A DNA stretch of 64,000 nt from the NCBI GenBank assembly GCA_023399215.1, contig JAEWQJ010000022.1, forward strand, positions 62,001 to 126,000. Reading direction: 5' to 3'. Shown here piece by piece: positions 43,804 to 53,569 of the stretch. The DNA is from Methanobacteriota archaeon. Lineage in GTDB: Archaea; Halobacteriota; Methanosarcinia; Methanosarcinales; Methanosarcinaceae. Both the position numbers and the translations under genes were made by a program. A model generated the notes under the pieces. The model was not told where the DNA came from. It was given only the letters and a program-made list of their open reading frames with translations, and did no database searches. Each line of letters opens with the position of its first letter. Position 1 is the stretch's first letter.

Positions 43804-45726
43804 TCAGAATGTCCCCGGTCTTGTATTTGTTGTCACTTTTATGTAATTTATCTTCTTTACAGTACTGCCGCCTGCCGCATTGCTTACTGTAAGTGTAATC
43901 TTATATTTTCCTTCCTGTGAATACTGATGTTCTGGATTCTTTTCTCTTGAAATTGCTCCGTCTCCAAAACTCCATTTCCATTTCATGGGGTTTCCTAAAC
44001 TCTGATCAGTAAAGGCAACAGTTAATGGAGCTTTTCCCGATGTAGGAGATGCAGAAAATGCAGCAGCAGGTTTTGAGACTACTACTATGTAATCTGTTTT
44101 TGTTACCGCGTTACTGCCTTTAGCATTCTTTACTGTTAAGTTAACAGTATAATTACCTGCTTTGGAATATTTATGCTTTGGATTCTGGAGGAATGATTTT
44201 GATCCATCTCCAAAGTTCCAGAACCATTTAGTAGGCGTTCCTGTGCTGGTGTCAGTAAAAGCAACTGTTAATGGAACTTTTCCGGAGGTAGGAGTTGCAG
44301 AAAAGTTTGCAACAGGTCCTTTGCCAAATACTGCACCATATGCATCGATCCTGCCTGAACCGTAATCATTATCCTTTCCTGACGATCCAAGATCTACTGC
44401 TGTACTTTTTAATGCTTCCTTTACTTCAGCCGGCTTCATATTCGGGTTCTTTTGCAGAATTAACGCTGCAGTACCGGAAACGTGTGGTGTTGCCATTGAA
44501 GTTCCAGTCCCATATGCATATCCACCTCCTGGATACGTTGAAGGAACAGACACTCCAGGCGCAGAGACATCAGGTTTAATGTATGTTTGGCCATTTAGAT
44601 TGACAGGGCCCCGACCACTGAAATCTGCTATTACATCAGAGGAATCCGTTGCACCGACCGTGAGTGAATTGAGTTCATCACCCGGGCATGTGATTGTGCT
44701 AGATCCATCCTCGCCATCATTGCCGCCCGCTATAACAGGAACTACACCTGCCGCCACCACCTTGTTTATCGCGGTTGTAAATAAAGAATCATGTTCTGAA
44801 GATCCGCCACTAAAACTTATAATATTGGCATCATTATTAACTGCCCACTCAAAGCCAAGAATACAGTCAGATAAATATCCATCACCTTCCGAATCGAAGA
44901 CTTTTGCTACAATCAGCTTTGTACCTGGTGCAACTCCTGTTTGTATTCCATTAGCCCCGGTTCCTGAAATGGTTCCGGATACATGAGTGCCGTGGCCGTT
45001 ATCGTCATAAGCAGATGATTTTGAGTTTATATAATCAATCCAGTCGACAACTTTCGGATCATTTGTACTGGGATTGTCATCAAGATCATCAAGATCAGAG
45101 TGCGTCGCATCAATTCCTGTGTCCACAACAGCAACAGTTATTCCTTTACCGGTTATACCCTGCTTCCATACTGCGGGTGCGTCAATTTTATCCACCCCCC
45201 ATGCATTTATGGATGCAGCATTCAACTGGGTAGCCGACGATTCTATTTTTTTGAAAGAAAGTTCTGATCCTTTTATAGAGACGACTTTGTCAAGTTCAAT
45301 ATTCGAAACGTCAGATCTTCCGACAAGAGAAGTTAAAACTTCGGGGGTTACCTTGGCGGCAACAGCATTAATAATTTTAATAGATTTTATTTTATTTACC
45401 TTGTTTTTTGATTTTTCATTCTCAAGAAACGTTATGAGCTTTTTCTGTTCACTCTCAATTTGAGATTTTCCAGTAGCAGTATTAAACGCGATCTTCTGAT
45501 TTGGTAGCGTTATAATTACTGGAATTTGCTCATTTTCAGAAATAGTAGTGAGTTCTGAGGTTAAACTTGTTGAGAGTTTATCGTTGGAGGATATATTGGA
45601 GGACGCGTTTATATCCCCAGCCAAGCCGGTAAATGAAAATAGAGATACTAATAATAATGATGTACATATGACACATAACAGTTTAGAAACAGATTTTCTT
45701 AAAGGTCTATGGATTTTTTTTTCCAA
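43804..45726 (-). CDS. Secreted subtilisin-like protease (S8) with two PKD domains
   Basis: 640 aa. Signal peptide about 1-36 (LLCVICTSLLLVSLFSF). Propeptide-like inhibitor region 65-150. Peptidase S8 domain about 180-460 with Asp202 (VAVVDTGID), His245 (DDNGHGTHVSG), Asn336 (AGGN) and Ser410 (GTSMATPHVSG), so the catalytic set is complete. Two PKD domains (about 468-549, 550-632) suit cell-surface or S-layer attachment. The TTG start has AAAGGAGTG upstream. The C-terminal PKD and 3' flank match those of the TolB-type gene at 46635. Confidence 0.93.
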   Translation of the reverse strand: MEKKIHRPLRKSVSKLLCVICTSLLLVSLFSFTGLAGDINASSNISSNDKLSTSLTSELTTISENEQIPVIITLPNQKIAFNTATGKSQIESEQKKLITFLENEKSKNKVNKIKSIKIINAVAAKVTPEVLTSLVGRSDVSNIELDKVVSIKGSELSFKKIESSATQLNAASINAWGVDKIDAPAVWKQGITGKGITVAVVDTGIDATHSDLDDLDDNPSTNDPKVVDWIDYINSKSSAYDDNGHGTHVSGTISGTGANGIQTGVAPGTKLIVAKVFDSEGDGYLSDCILGFEWAVNNDANIISFSGGSSEHDSLFTTAINKVVAAGVVPVIAGGNDGEDGSSTITCPGDELNSLTVGATDSSDVIADFSGRGPVNLNGQTYIKPDVSAPGVSVPSTYPGGGYAYGTGTSMATPHVSGTAALILQKNPNMKPAEVKEALKSTAVDLGSSGKDNDYGSGRIDAYGAVFGKGPVANFSATPTSGKVPLTVAFTDTSTGTPTKWFWNFGDGSKSFLQNPKHKYSKAGNYTVNLTVKNAKGSNAVTKTDYIVVVSKPAAAFSASPTSGKAPLTVAFTDQSLGNPMKWKWSFGDGAISREKNPEHQYSQEGKYKITLTVSNAAGGSTVKKINYIKVTTNTRPGTF

Positions 45727-46634
45727 ATATTCACACTCCTTTTCAACGTTATTCCTTTATTAGTGGGTATGACTTTCTGTAACCAAACCGCCTGGGTTTT
45801 CAGACCCTGCATTCAAGAAAATTAATGGGGATAACTGTCAAGTAGCTATATTTTTATGACGGATATGCAGGTGTTAAACTTTATTACAGAGTACTAAACC
45901 CCTATAGAGATCAGTGTCCAATTATAAAATACTTCTGAGCTTGAAGAGTCTACTATTTAATAGGATACCAAAGTTTCTTAAAAATAAAAGCATTATGGAC
46001 ATTTAATCATACTAAATTACGAAAAAAAAGCATTTTATTAATACAAAAACTTAGAAACGTAATATTCAGAAATTGAATCTCAGAAATCCCAGTAGCATGA
46101 TTTTTTAAGTTACATATCGGTAGCAAGGTTAGAATATGACGTTTAATGGCTCGAGAAAACTATCCTGAGAACAGGACAGTTTGAACCTTTTTTTAAATTT
46201 TTTGAGTATTTGCGGATATTACAACTCTAATTGGACTCTTGATATTAGAGACGGAAATTATCTGATTGCAGAACAAAACATGATAGTGGCATCAATACTG
46301 TAATCAATATCAAAATCTTACTTTAAGATCAAAATGTTATAGTTATCTGACACCTATGGAACGTGGAGGAGGTTGAGACTTGTTCTCAAGAAAGTTTATT
46401 GATGTTAATTTTGATGAAAACTGGGAGTTTGATAACTAACAAATGAACAATTAAAAAGTGTAATTAACCTCCAACAATCAAAGAAAATGGATTTACAGAG
46501 ATTTGTACATTGGATCTTATAACGATGGTATTGATGTTATTTTATTCAGGCTGAATAATTACATTAAATAAACAATTTCCCCACTCCGTTTAGACCTGGT
46601 TTTTTCTATATTTCAATATAAGGTTTATTTGCTT
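45727..46634. other. Gap between the two PKD-protein genes
   Basis: No gene seen; AT-rich. Contains the right inverted-repeat arm (46305-46390) and the shared 3' flank of the TolB-type gene (from about 46570). Confidence 0.55.
46305..46390 (-). repeat. Inverted-repeat arm, right copy
   Basis: Counterpart of 43112-43204 in opposite orientation, lacking the 12-bp expansion and carrying a small insertion near its end. With the left arm it encloses about 3.2 kb including the subtilase gene. Confidence 0.65.
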
Positions 46635-48236
46635 TCAGAATATCCCGGGTCTTGTATTTGTTGTCAATTTTATGTAATTGATCTTCTTCACAGTACTACT
46701 GCCTGCCGCATTGGTTACTGTAAGTGTGACCTTATAGTTCCCTTCCTGTAAATACTGATGTTTTGGATTCTTTTCTCTTGAAGTTTTTCCGTCTCCAAAG
46801 GTCCATTTCCATGAAGTAGGTGATCCTGTACTTTGGTCAGTAAATGTAACAGTCAATGGGGCTTTTCCTGACCTCGGAGAGGCTGAAAATGCAGCAATTG
46901 GTTTTACAGAAGCTGTTTTTACAGTTATATATTTCGTTATTGTTTTCATATTTGTTCCTGCTGCATTCTTTACTGTTAAACTGACCGTATATTTCCCTGC
47001 TTTACTATAGATGTGTACAGGATTTTGGAGTGTTGAAATTTTTCCATCTCCAAAACTCCATTTCCATGAAGTTGGTGTGCCTGTACTCTTATCCGTGAAA
47101 CTGACTTTCAGCGGAGCGTTTCCTGAAGTCTTGGATGCATAGAAAGCAGCAACAGGTGGTTTTTCATTTTCTAGGGTCAGAATATAGATACTGTTGCTTC
47201 TTCCCTGATCAGACCAAAAAGCAATTTTTTTGCCGTCTGGACTCCATACAGGAAACAAATCCGATGCTGAGTCTGATGTTAACTGAACTTTGTTTTTTCC
47301 ATCAGCATTCATAACCCATATATCTTCACTTCCAGCCTTATCTGATACAAAGACAATTCTACTTCCATCAGGTGAAAACATAGGGGAATTATCATTTGCT
47401 GAATCTGAAGTGAGTTGAGTTTTACCGGTACCATCAACTTTCATAGTATATATTTCCGAATTTTCATCTTCATAATATGACTCATTTTTCCCAGCATAGT
47501 ATACTATTTTTGAACCATCTGGAGACCAGATCTGTGACTGCCTGGACTGAGTTTGATGAGTAATTAATCCAGACCGAAAGCTGGTAAAATCTGTACCTAC
47601 CTTTCCAATGTTAATATAGTAGTCAATGTCAGCTGGCCCGTGTCCACAAATTGCTATTTTTGAAGCATCGGGTGACAGGGCGATACCGTCAGCAATGCCC
47701 ATGTTCCCCAGGTTCTGTTTATCAGATCCATCGGAATCCATTTCCCAATAGGAGCCACCAATCTCTTCATAAATCTCAGCGTAAAGTATTTTTGAACTTG
47801 TAGGAAACCAGGTGTATATATAATAATATCTGTACCAAATGGTATCAAGCAATTGTTTTTTTCCTGTCCCGTCTGAATTCATTACCCATAAATCACTCCT
47901 GGGACCCGCAGCGTCATCATATCTGTTTTCAATATATGATATTTTGCTTCCATCTGGAGACCACGCGTAACCGGATGTAAAATTCTTTCCCGTTGTAGAG
48001 GTAAGTTGCTTTTCTCCTGTGCCATCTGAAAACACCATATACAGCCCATTTTCACGTGAGAAAAGGATTTCCTTTCCATCCGGAGACCAAACAGGATTTG
48101 AATCAGACGCAACATCGGATGCCACCTTTGTTAACTTCTCAACTTCAAGGGCATCAGCTACCGCTACGTTTAATGTCATAACCACCAGAAAAATAAAAAT
48201 TATTGACAGATATATAACTCTTGGATTAATTTTCAC
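46635..48236 (-). CDS. Secreted TolB-like beta-propeller protein with two PKD domains
   Basis: 533 aa. N-terminal signal/anchor helix (VIYLSIIFIFLVVMTL). Residues about 35-355 hold repeated PD40-type blades with WSPDG or FSPDG every 40-50 residues and D-x-WVMN/DGTGK motifs, forming a propeller. Two PKD domains follow (about 360-440, 447-526), the last nearly the same as in the subtilase (KNPKHQYLQEGNYKVTLTV, ending TNTRPGIF). Probably an extracellular binding or adhesion protein. GTG start with GAGGGA six bases upstream. Confidence 0.9.
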   Translation of the reverse strand: MKINPRVIYLSIIFIFLVVMTLNVAVADALEVEKLTKVASDVASDSNPVWSPDGKEILFSRENGLYMVFSDGTGEKQLTSTTGKNFTSGYAWSPDGSKISYIENRYDDAAGPRSDLWVMNSDGTGKKQLLDTIWYRYYYIYTWFPTSSKILYAEIYEEIGGSYWEMDSDGSDKQNLGNMGIADGIALSPDASKIAICGHGPADIDYYINIGKVGTDFTSFRSGLITHQTQSRQSQIWSPDGSKIVYYAGKNESYYEDENSEIYTMKVDGTGKTQLTSDSANDNSPMFSPDGSRIVFVSDKAGSEDIWVMNADGKNKVQLTSDSASDLFPVWSPDGKKIAFWSDQGRSNSIYILTLENEKPPVAAFYASKTSGNAPLKVSFTDKSTGTPTSWKWSFGDGKISTLQNPVHIYSKAGKYTVSLTVKNAAGTNMKTITKYITVKTASVKPIAAFSASPRSGKAPLTVTFTDQSTGSPTSWKWTFGDGKTSREKNPKHQYLQEGNYKVTLTVTNAAGSSTVKKINYIKLTTNTRPGIF

Positions 48237-49493
48237 GATATTCCCTCACATCCACAAGTACAGATTTTCTTACTTTCATGAACCCCAGCCGGAGAATTCT
48301 GTCCTGCCAGCGAAAGATTACCTACCTTATCTCAGGTTCATAAAAACAACCAAGAGAACCTGCTGTTTTTCCAGAGTAAAGTCTACTGAATAACAAGATT
48401 TTATATCTGTCTTCAGTTATGATAAAATGTTGAAAGTGTTACTTAATATAGCATTTTCTCTAAGCTAGAGATTAAAAACTCTGTATGTACCCTTATTTTG
48501 GTAACCATTTTAGAGAGGCCAATTTTTTTACCTGAGTATGAATTATTCATCCCCCTTTTGCTAGTACATACTATTTATTAACACCATATAAAGCAATATA
48601 GAATATACACCCTTATATTCTTTTATATATTATTAGTATAAATATTTACCGATAATTTTTTATATGTTCACAGTGAACTTATTGAATTTATATAGGAGCC
48701 CCATAAAACAGATAATTTTATAGGGACATGTTCATATATTTAAGAATGACAATTATAATTTGAGTTTGTCAGAAATAAATGTAATCGATTTTTTAAAAGT
48801 AAAGTTACACCAACTTTTTGTAAATTTTCTGTTTTTGTTTAGCTATATATAATTATAATTGACTGGCTCTGAACGTCAGTATCTAACAACTAGATTAAAG
48901 TAGCTCTCAAATCCAGTAGAACACACGAATCTTGTAATTTTTTATATTTGTTAAATAATTAATTACCATCTCTCTGTAGAAACGTTGTTAGTAGAACTTA
49001 CGCAGTTGAACTGAAAAATCAACAGCATTAGACAGCCAACTGTCTAAAACATGAAAACTGTGTTTCTTCAATTTTTCGTTTTGTTACAAAATAAAATTAA
49101 TAAATAATATCCAATACTGATTTTTAAACATTTTCATTTTGTTCAGTAGTTTTATAAAAATTTTTTATTCGATGCAGTCTTAGTGGAGATTTGGCTTGAA
49201 TAACATAATCTGTGTAGGAACTGCAGTGCCTTTAGACACGAAAAATTAAAAATATGACTTTTGAATTTCAACTCAGAGTAAATAAAATAAAAAATCAAAT
49301 TATAAACTCAGTTAAATTGCAAGGTGAACAATTAGACTTAAGTTTGCCCAAAAATAGATGTTCCTATTTTGCGAAATGTGATCAACGACACACGTCTACG
49401 ATATAAAAATGATATGAGAGAGACATAAATACGGAAAATAGCGCAAATTTCAAAAAAATTCTAATCGAAAAACAATTTTAAAAAAGTGTAAAT
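48237..49493. other. Long AT-rich gap with possible mobile-element scar
   Basis: 1.26 kb with no supportable gene. Around 48990-49090 there is ACTTACGCAGTTGA and a small hairpin (AGACAG, four bases, CTGTCT) of a kind often seen at insertion-sequence ends; no transposase remains. The rest shows nothing I recognise. Confidence 0.4.
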
Positions 49494-49567
49494 GGGATAG
49501 CGCGGATTTGAACCGCGGTCCAAGCGTCCCAAACGCTCGAGGATGGACCAAGCTACCCTACTATCCC
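49494..49567 (-). tRNA. tRNA-Pro (anticodon TGG)
   Basis: On the minus strand the acceptor halves GGGATAG and CTATCCC pair over seven bases. The anticodon arm is GAGCG-TTTGGGA-CGCTT with TGG at positions 34-36, and the T arm GCGG-TTCAAAT-CCGC is present. No intron and no encoded CCA. Reads proline codon CCA and probably other CCN. Confidence 0.97.
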
Positions 49568-49598
49568 AGTGGGTACTTCCCTTCAAACGATATTATCT

Positions 49599-49607
49599 TA
49601 TATATAG
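49599..49607 (-). promoter_or_regulatory. TATA box of tRNA-Pro
   Basis: TATATATAA on the minus strand, centred about 36 bp before the mature 5' end, leaving a short precursor leader. Confidence 0.65.
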
Positions 49608-49730
49608 CTTTCGTTAGAACATGGACCTGTTATGTTTTCTTAGAGATATTTTTTTGAGAAAATCAAAACTCCTTCTGCCTGAGCTTTCCAGAATTTTGAA
49701 TTTCTTTCGAATTCTCTGAGGCTCTTTTAG

Positions 49731-50282
49731 TTATTTCCAGCGCCGATAAATCTCGTTTTCTACCTCGAGCAAGTCAAGAGTTCTTCCCACCATAATATCC
49801 ACAAGGTCTTCAAGAGTTTTGGGTCTCGAATAAAATCCCGGGCAAGCTGGAAGAATGCTTGCTCCTGCTTTTTTAGCTTTGAGCATATTTTCGATGTGTA
49901 TGAGGTTAAGCGGAGTTTCCCTAGTCATCAGGATGAGTTTTCGTTCCTCTTTGAGGCAAACATCTGCAGCTCTTGTAAGAAGAGTATCGGACATTCCATT
50001 TGCAACGGCTGCAAGAGTTTTCATGCTGCAAGGGGCGATAACCATTCCCCCTGTCCTGTAGGAGCCACTGGCTATTGGTGCTGAAAAATCTTTTTGGGCA
50101 TAGCTCCATGTTGCGAGTTTTTCCACTGCCTCTGGGATATAATCAGTTTCAATTTCAATTATCTGTTTTGCGGCATCCGTCAAAACCAGATGGGTTTTAA
50201 TTCTTTTTTCCGCCAGTACTTCAAGAAGGCGAATTCCATACTGGACCCCTGAAGCTCCGCTGATTCCTACCGTTATCTCCAT
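49731..50282 (-). CDS. ubiX: Flavin prenyltransferase UbiX
   Basis: Makes prenylated FMN, the cofactor of UbiD-type decarboxylases. 183 aa, standard length. GISGASGVQYGIRLLE at the N-terminus (FMN and phosphate binding), the APCSMKTLAAVANG motif, RETPLNLIHIENM, and PACPGFYSRP near the end. In methanogens a UbiD partner is expected for menaquinone-independent decarboxylations such as in the mevalonate variant; none lies in this window. The LpdD-like gene lies just upstream on the same strand. Confidence 0.94.
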   Translation of the reverse strand: MEITVGISGASGVQYGIRLLEVLAEKRIKTHLVLTDAAKQIIEIETDYIPEAVEKLATWSYAQKDFSAPIASGSYRTGGMVIAPCSMKTLAAVANGMSDTLLTRAADVCLKEERKLILMTRETPLNLIHIENMLKAKKAGASILPACPGFYSRPKTLEDLVDIMVGRTLDLLEVENEIYRRWK

Positions 50283-50401
50283 TTTATCCTGCCATTAATT
50301 TTCCTGCTGATACTTTAACTCATCTCTATGCAGTTATTTTCATTATTCTCTCTATGCAGTTATTTCCACGATTCTCTCTAGCTGTTATTTTCTTACTCAT
50401 C

Positions 50402-50824
50402 TTATGCTTTACTTCTATTATTCATCTCATGCCGTTGCTTCAAATCTTTATCTTGCTCTTCCAGTTCGTCTCCTTTTTCGTAAAAAGAAATGAAGTTTTC
50501 CACCATTTCCCCTGCAGCTGAAACTATGTTTTTTATTTCTTCAGGGCTGATATCATCCTGGTGTATTCCGACAACAAACACCGAGGTCTTCTTTGTGGCC
50601 CTACTCACCCGCCTTGCCCCATCCAGGGCAAGATATTCCTCCCGGTGGCCGGGCATTGTTATCACCGATGAACTTGCTCTCTGGTTTTTCTCATCAAAAA
50701 GACCTATGGCAACAGCTCCAACATGTTCCTCTCCGCCTGTAAGGGTCAGAAGGTAATCTTCTCCTACGTTTTTTGCATCAAGTATGATCTCAATTTTCCC
50801 CACTTTCCGTTTAATCTGAAACAA
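50402..50824 (-). CDS. LpdD-like prenylated-flavin chaperone domain protein
   Basis: 140 aa. The pattern GGEEHVGAVAIGLF, SSVITMPGHREEYLALDGARRV and SVFVVGIHQDDISPEEI matches, as I recall it, the small LpdD-type proteins that accompany UbiD-like decarboxylases; the ubiX neighbour (120 bp downstream, same strand) supports this. The role would be maturation or delivery of prenyl-FMN, by analogy. The tail is hydrophilic (EEQDKDLKQRHEMNNRSK). TTG start with GAGGT upstream. Alternative: a general archaeal conserved protein unrelated to flavin. Confidence 0.65.
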   Translation of the reverse strand: MFQIKRKVGKIEIILDAKNVGEDYLLTLTGGEEHVGAVAIGLFDEKNQRASSSVITMPGHREEYLALDGARRVSRATKKTSVFVVGIHQDDISPEEIKNIVSAAGEMVENFISFYEKGDELEEQDKDLKQRHEMNNRSKA

Positions 50825-50969
50825 ATTCCTACCTCGACCCTTAAAATTTCAAGGAAAATCCCTTTTTCCTTTACGTTTTTTAAAATTTTCTTGTTAAAAT
50901 TCTCTTTTTTAAAGTCCCTTTTTAAAGTTCTTTTTTTAAAATTTTGTTTTTCTTTTATTTTACTCTACT

Positions 50970-52166
50970 TCAGAGGTCGCTTAATTTAAACTGTTTAAGG
51001 GGCTTTTTAACATCAAAATAGTCTCTTGCGGCCTTTCCCACGGCTTCACAGTGATCTTTAGGGCTATATACCCCCATTCTCCAGTTATCCATATCGGCTT
51101 CCTTCAGGATAGATACGAAATGGGAAGCCTCATTAAGAGGAATCATTTTGTGGTCAGTTTTTATCATGGCCTGCATTTCCAGCATTTCAGGTGTCTTAGG
51201 AATGTCCACAAGCACATACTCAGGACTCACACCAGCCAGTTCTGCAATTTCTATTTCTACCCTTCGAATTCGGTCACGGTGCCTCAGTACAGCTTTTCCT
51301 ACATCTGCCAGGCCTACATATAAGGCACGTTTATAGAGTTTGCGGGCATCAAGCAGCCGTGAAAGTTCTCCTGCATAGCCAGTTGCGTTTCTCATAGATG
51401 CAATGAGGTCTATATCGTCCATGTGCCTGAGTCTGAACGGGTCAAGTTCATTATTTTCAATCATATACTCTACTGCTCTGGAACACATAGCTTCCGAAAT
51501 CCTGGTTACATGATGATAGTAAACCGATGTGTTCATCCAGAAACGTGAGACCAGAAGTGATTCGGCAGCTTTTAGCCCACCATAATCTACAACGAGCCTA
51601 TCCTCATAAAAATTCATTTTCTTTATCAAGCGATTGTAATCTACAACGCCGAAGGCTACACCTGTATAATGGGCATCCCGAACAAGATAATCCATTCGGT
51701 CCACATCAATCTCACTGCTAAGGATCTGCCCTAGAGAAGTTTCTCCTTTTATGTGTTTTACAAGGTTTCCGGGAGAAATTCCATATTTGTTCAGAACTTC
51801 TCTGATCTCTCCTTTTTCCAGGATTTCCTTTACATCGTCATGTCTGCGCCGCGTGTATTTGTCAATTACATTCTCGGTAACGTGAGAAAAAGGTCCATGC
51901 CCAACATCATGCAGAAGAGCAGCAGCTTTTATTTCGGTTTTCTTTTCCTCTTCAATCGAGTCTAGACCCCTGGTTAGCGCGGAGGTAAGATGCATTGTTC
52001 CAAGCGAGTGTTCAAAACGCGAATGATTTGCTCCCGGATAGACAAGGTTTGAAAATCCAAGCTGTCTGATCCTTCTCAGGCGCTGCATCTGGGGAGTAGA
52101 AAGAAGATCCTGAGCTAAATCATCCAGCTCAATGTAACCATGTACAGGATCAAGGACAACCTTCAT
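50970..52166 (-). CDS. HD-domain phosphohydrolase (SAMHD1/dGTPase-like)
   Basis: 398 aa. The metal-binding HD set is complete: H53 (RFEHSLG), H86-D87 (LLHDVGHGPFSH, with H90 and H95), and an Asp in SSEIDVDRMDYL (152-161). The opening DPVHGYIEL and the QMQRLRRIRQLG stretch are typical of the archaeal/bacterial SAMHD1-like group that hydrolyses dNTPs or related nucleotides. Substrate unknown. Divergent from cofD, 114 bp apart. Confidence 0.9.
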   Translation of the reverse strand: MKVVLDPVHGYIELDDLAQDLLSTPQMQRLRRIRQLGFSNLVYPGANHSRFEHSLGTMHLTSALTRGLDSIEEEKKTEIKAAALLHDVGHGPFSHVTENVIDKYTRRRHDDVKEILEKGEIREVLNKYGISPGNLVKHIKGETSLGQILSSEIDVDRMDYLVRDAHYTGVAFGVVDYNRLIKKMNFYEDRLVVDYGGLKAAESLLVSRFWMNTSVYYHHVTRISEAMCSRAVEYMIENNELDPFRLRHMDDIDLIASMRNATGYAGELSRLLDARKLYKRALYVGLADVGKAVLRHRDRIRRVEIEIAELAGVSPEYVLVDIPKTPEMLEMQAMIKTDHKMIPLNEASHFVSILKEADMDNWRMGVYSPKDHCEAVGKAARDYFDVKKPLKQFKLSDL

Positions 52167-52251
52167 TATTCTTTAGACAGATTTCATTATATATTGTTGT
52201 TACTACTACTCTGATACTGTAGGTTTTGCAGAAACCCTTGCCACCCGAAAG

Positions 52252-52259
52252 TTTAAAAG
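52252..52259 (+). promoter_or_regulatory. TATA-like box of cofD
   Basis: TTTAAAAG about 25 bp upstream of the cofD ATG, which has no Shine-Dalgarno. This indicates a leaderless transcript. Confidence 0.5.
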
Positions 52260-52280
52260 AAAGCCGGATATGGTATTATC

Positions 52281-53210
52281 ATGATTATATTCTCAGGCGG
52301 TACCGGAACTCCAAAGCTCCTTGATGGACTCAAGGAAATCCTCCCCGCGGAGGAAATGACCGTTGTTGTAAACACTGCCGAAGACCTATGGGTTTCGGGG
52401 AATCTGATTTGTCCTGACCTGGACACAGTACTCTATTTATTCTCAGACCAGATTGACCGAAAAAGATGGTGGGGCATAAAAGACGATACCTTTCTGACTT
52501 ATGAATGCATGCAGAAATTGGGCGTCATGGAAGGCATAAAGCTTGGGGACTGCGACAGAGCAACCCATATAATTCGCTCGAACTTTATACGGAATGGAAT
52601 CTCCCTTACAGATGCAACCTTAGAGCTTGCGTCCATTTTAGGAATTGATGCAAAGATTTTGCCCATGTCTGATGATCCTGTTTCTACCTATATAGAAACT
52701 CCTGAGTCAATTCTACATTTTCAGGATTTCTGGGTCGGAAAACATGGAGAACCCGAAGTTCTGGGTGTTGATATAACGGGAATTCCCGAAGCTTCGATTT
52801 CTCCAAAGGTGCTCGAAGCCCTTGAAAATGACGACAAAGTCCTTATAGGGCCAAGTAACCCGATCACGAGTATAGGACCTATCATTTCCCTGCCAGGCAT
52901 GAAAGATCTACTGAAAAAGAAAAAGGTCGTGGCAGTCAGCCCAATAATTGGCAATGCCCCTGTAAGCGGGCCTGCCGGGAAACTCATGCAGGCCTGCGGG
53001 CTTGAGGTCTCTTCAATGGGAGTTGCGGAATATTATCAGGACTTCCTGGACGTCTTTGTTTTCGATGAGCGGGATCAGGCGGACGAATTCGCATTTGAGA
53101 AGCTAGGGTGCCGTGCTTCTCGTGCCGATACTCTGATGACCTCAACTGAAAAAAGTAAAGAATTAGCAGAATTAGTAGTAGGGCTGTTTGATACTATTGT
53201 CTGTCCTTAA
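52281..53210 (+). CDS. cofD: 2-phospho-L-lactate transferase CofD
   Basis: Joins the lactyl-phospho group from a nucleotide-activated precursor to Fo, giving F420-0 in coenzyme F420 synthesis. 309 aa, family-typical. Seen: FSGGTGTPKLLDGL at the N-terminus, VVNTAEDLWVSG, CPDLDTVLYL, GDCDRATHIIR, and GPSNPITSIGPI. Stand-alone gene with its own promoter, followed by T-rich DNA suited to archaeal termination. Confidence 0.96.
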   Translation: MIIFSGGTGTPKLLDGLKEILPAEEMTVVVNTAEDLWVSGNLICPDLDTVLYLFSDQIDRKRWWGIKDDTFLTYECMQKLGVMEGIKLGDCDRATHIIRSNFIRNGISLTDATLELASILGIDAKILPMSDDPVSTYIETPESILHFQDFWVGKHGEPEVLGVDITGIPEASISPKVLEALENDDKVLIGPSNPITSIGPIISLPGMKDLLKKKKVVAVSPIIGNAPVSGPAGKLMQACGLEVSSMGVAEYYQDFLDVFVFDERDQADEFAFEKLGCRASRADTLMTSTEKSKELAELVVGLFDTIVCP

Positions 53211-53569
53211 TTCTTTCCTATTTTAACACATTTATTAATTTTTCACTATTTGTTATTTTTACTATAATACCTAATTTTTACTAATTGTTCTCTTTTACTA
53301 TTTTCTTATTTTTGTTCGCTTCAAACTTGTTTTCACTACTCTATCTTGCTAATTTTGTAACTTTTATTTCTCTTAGTATATATTTTACAATATATTTTCA
53401 GCGTTAACAAAATTCGAAAGTTTTATGTATTATTTTTAGTGTATTTTGTAACATTAAAAGATACTGTACATATGTTTTGTATTACTTATTAAATACCATT
53501 TTTTTCCAAGTGCTATTTTTATGGCCAGATTATGAAGACATTAAGTTAATAAATTTGGAGAAAAAAAGC
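53211..53569. other. AT-rich gap downstream of cofD
   Basis: Runs of T just after the cofD stop probably terminate it. A frame from 53477 extends the next gene but lacks a ribosome site. Otherwise nothing recognised. Confidence 0.45.
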
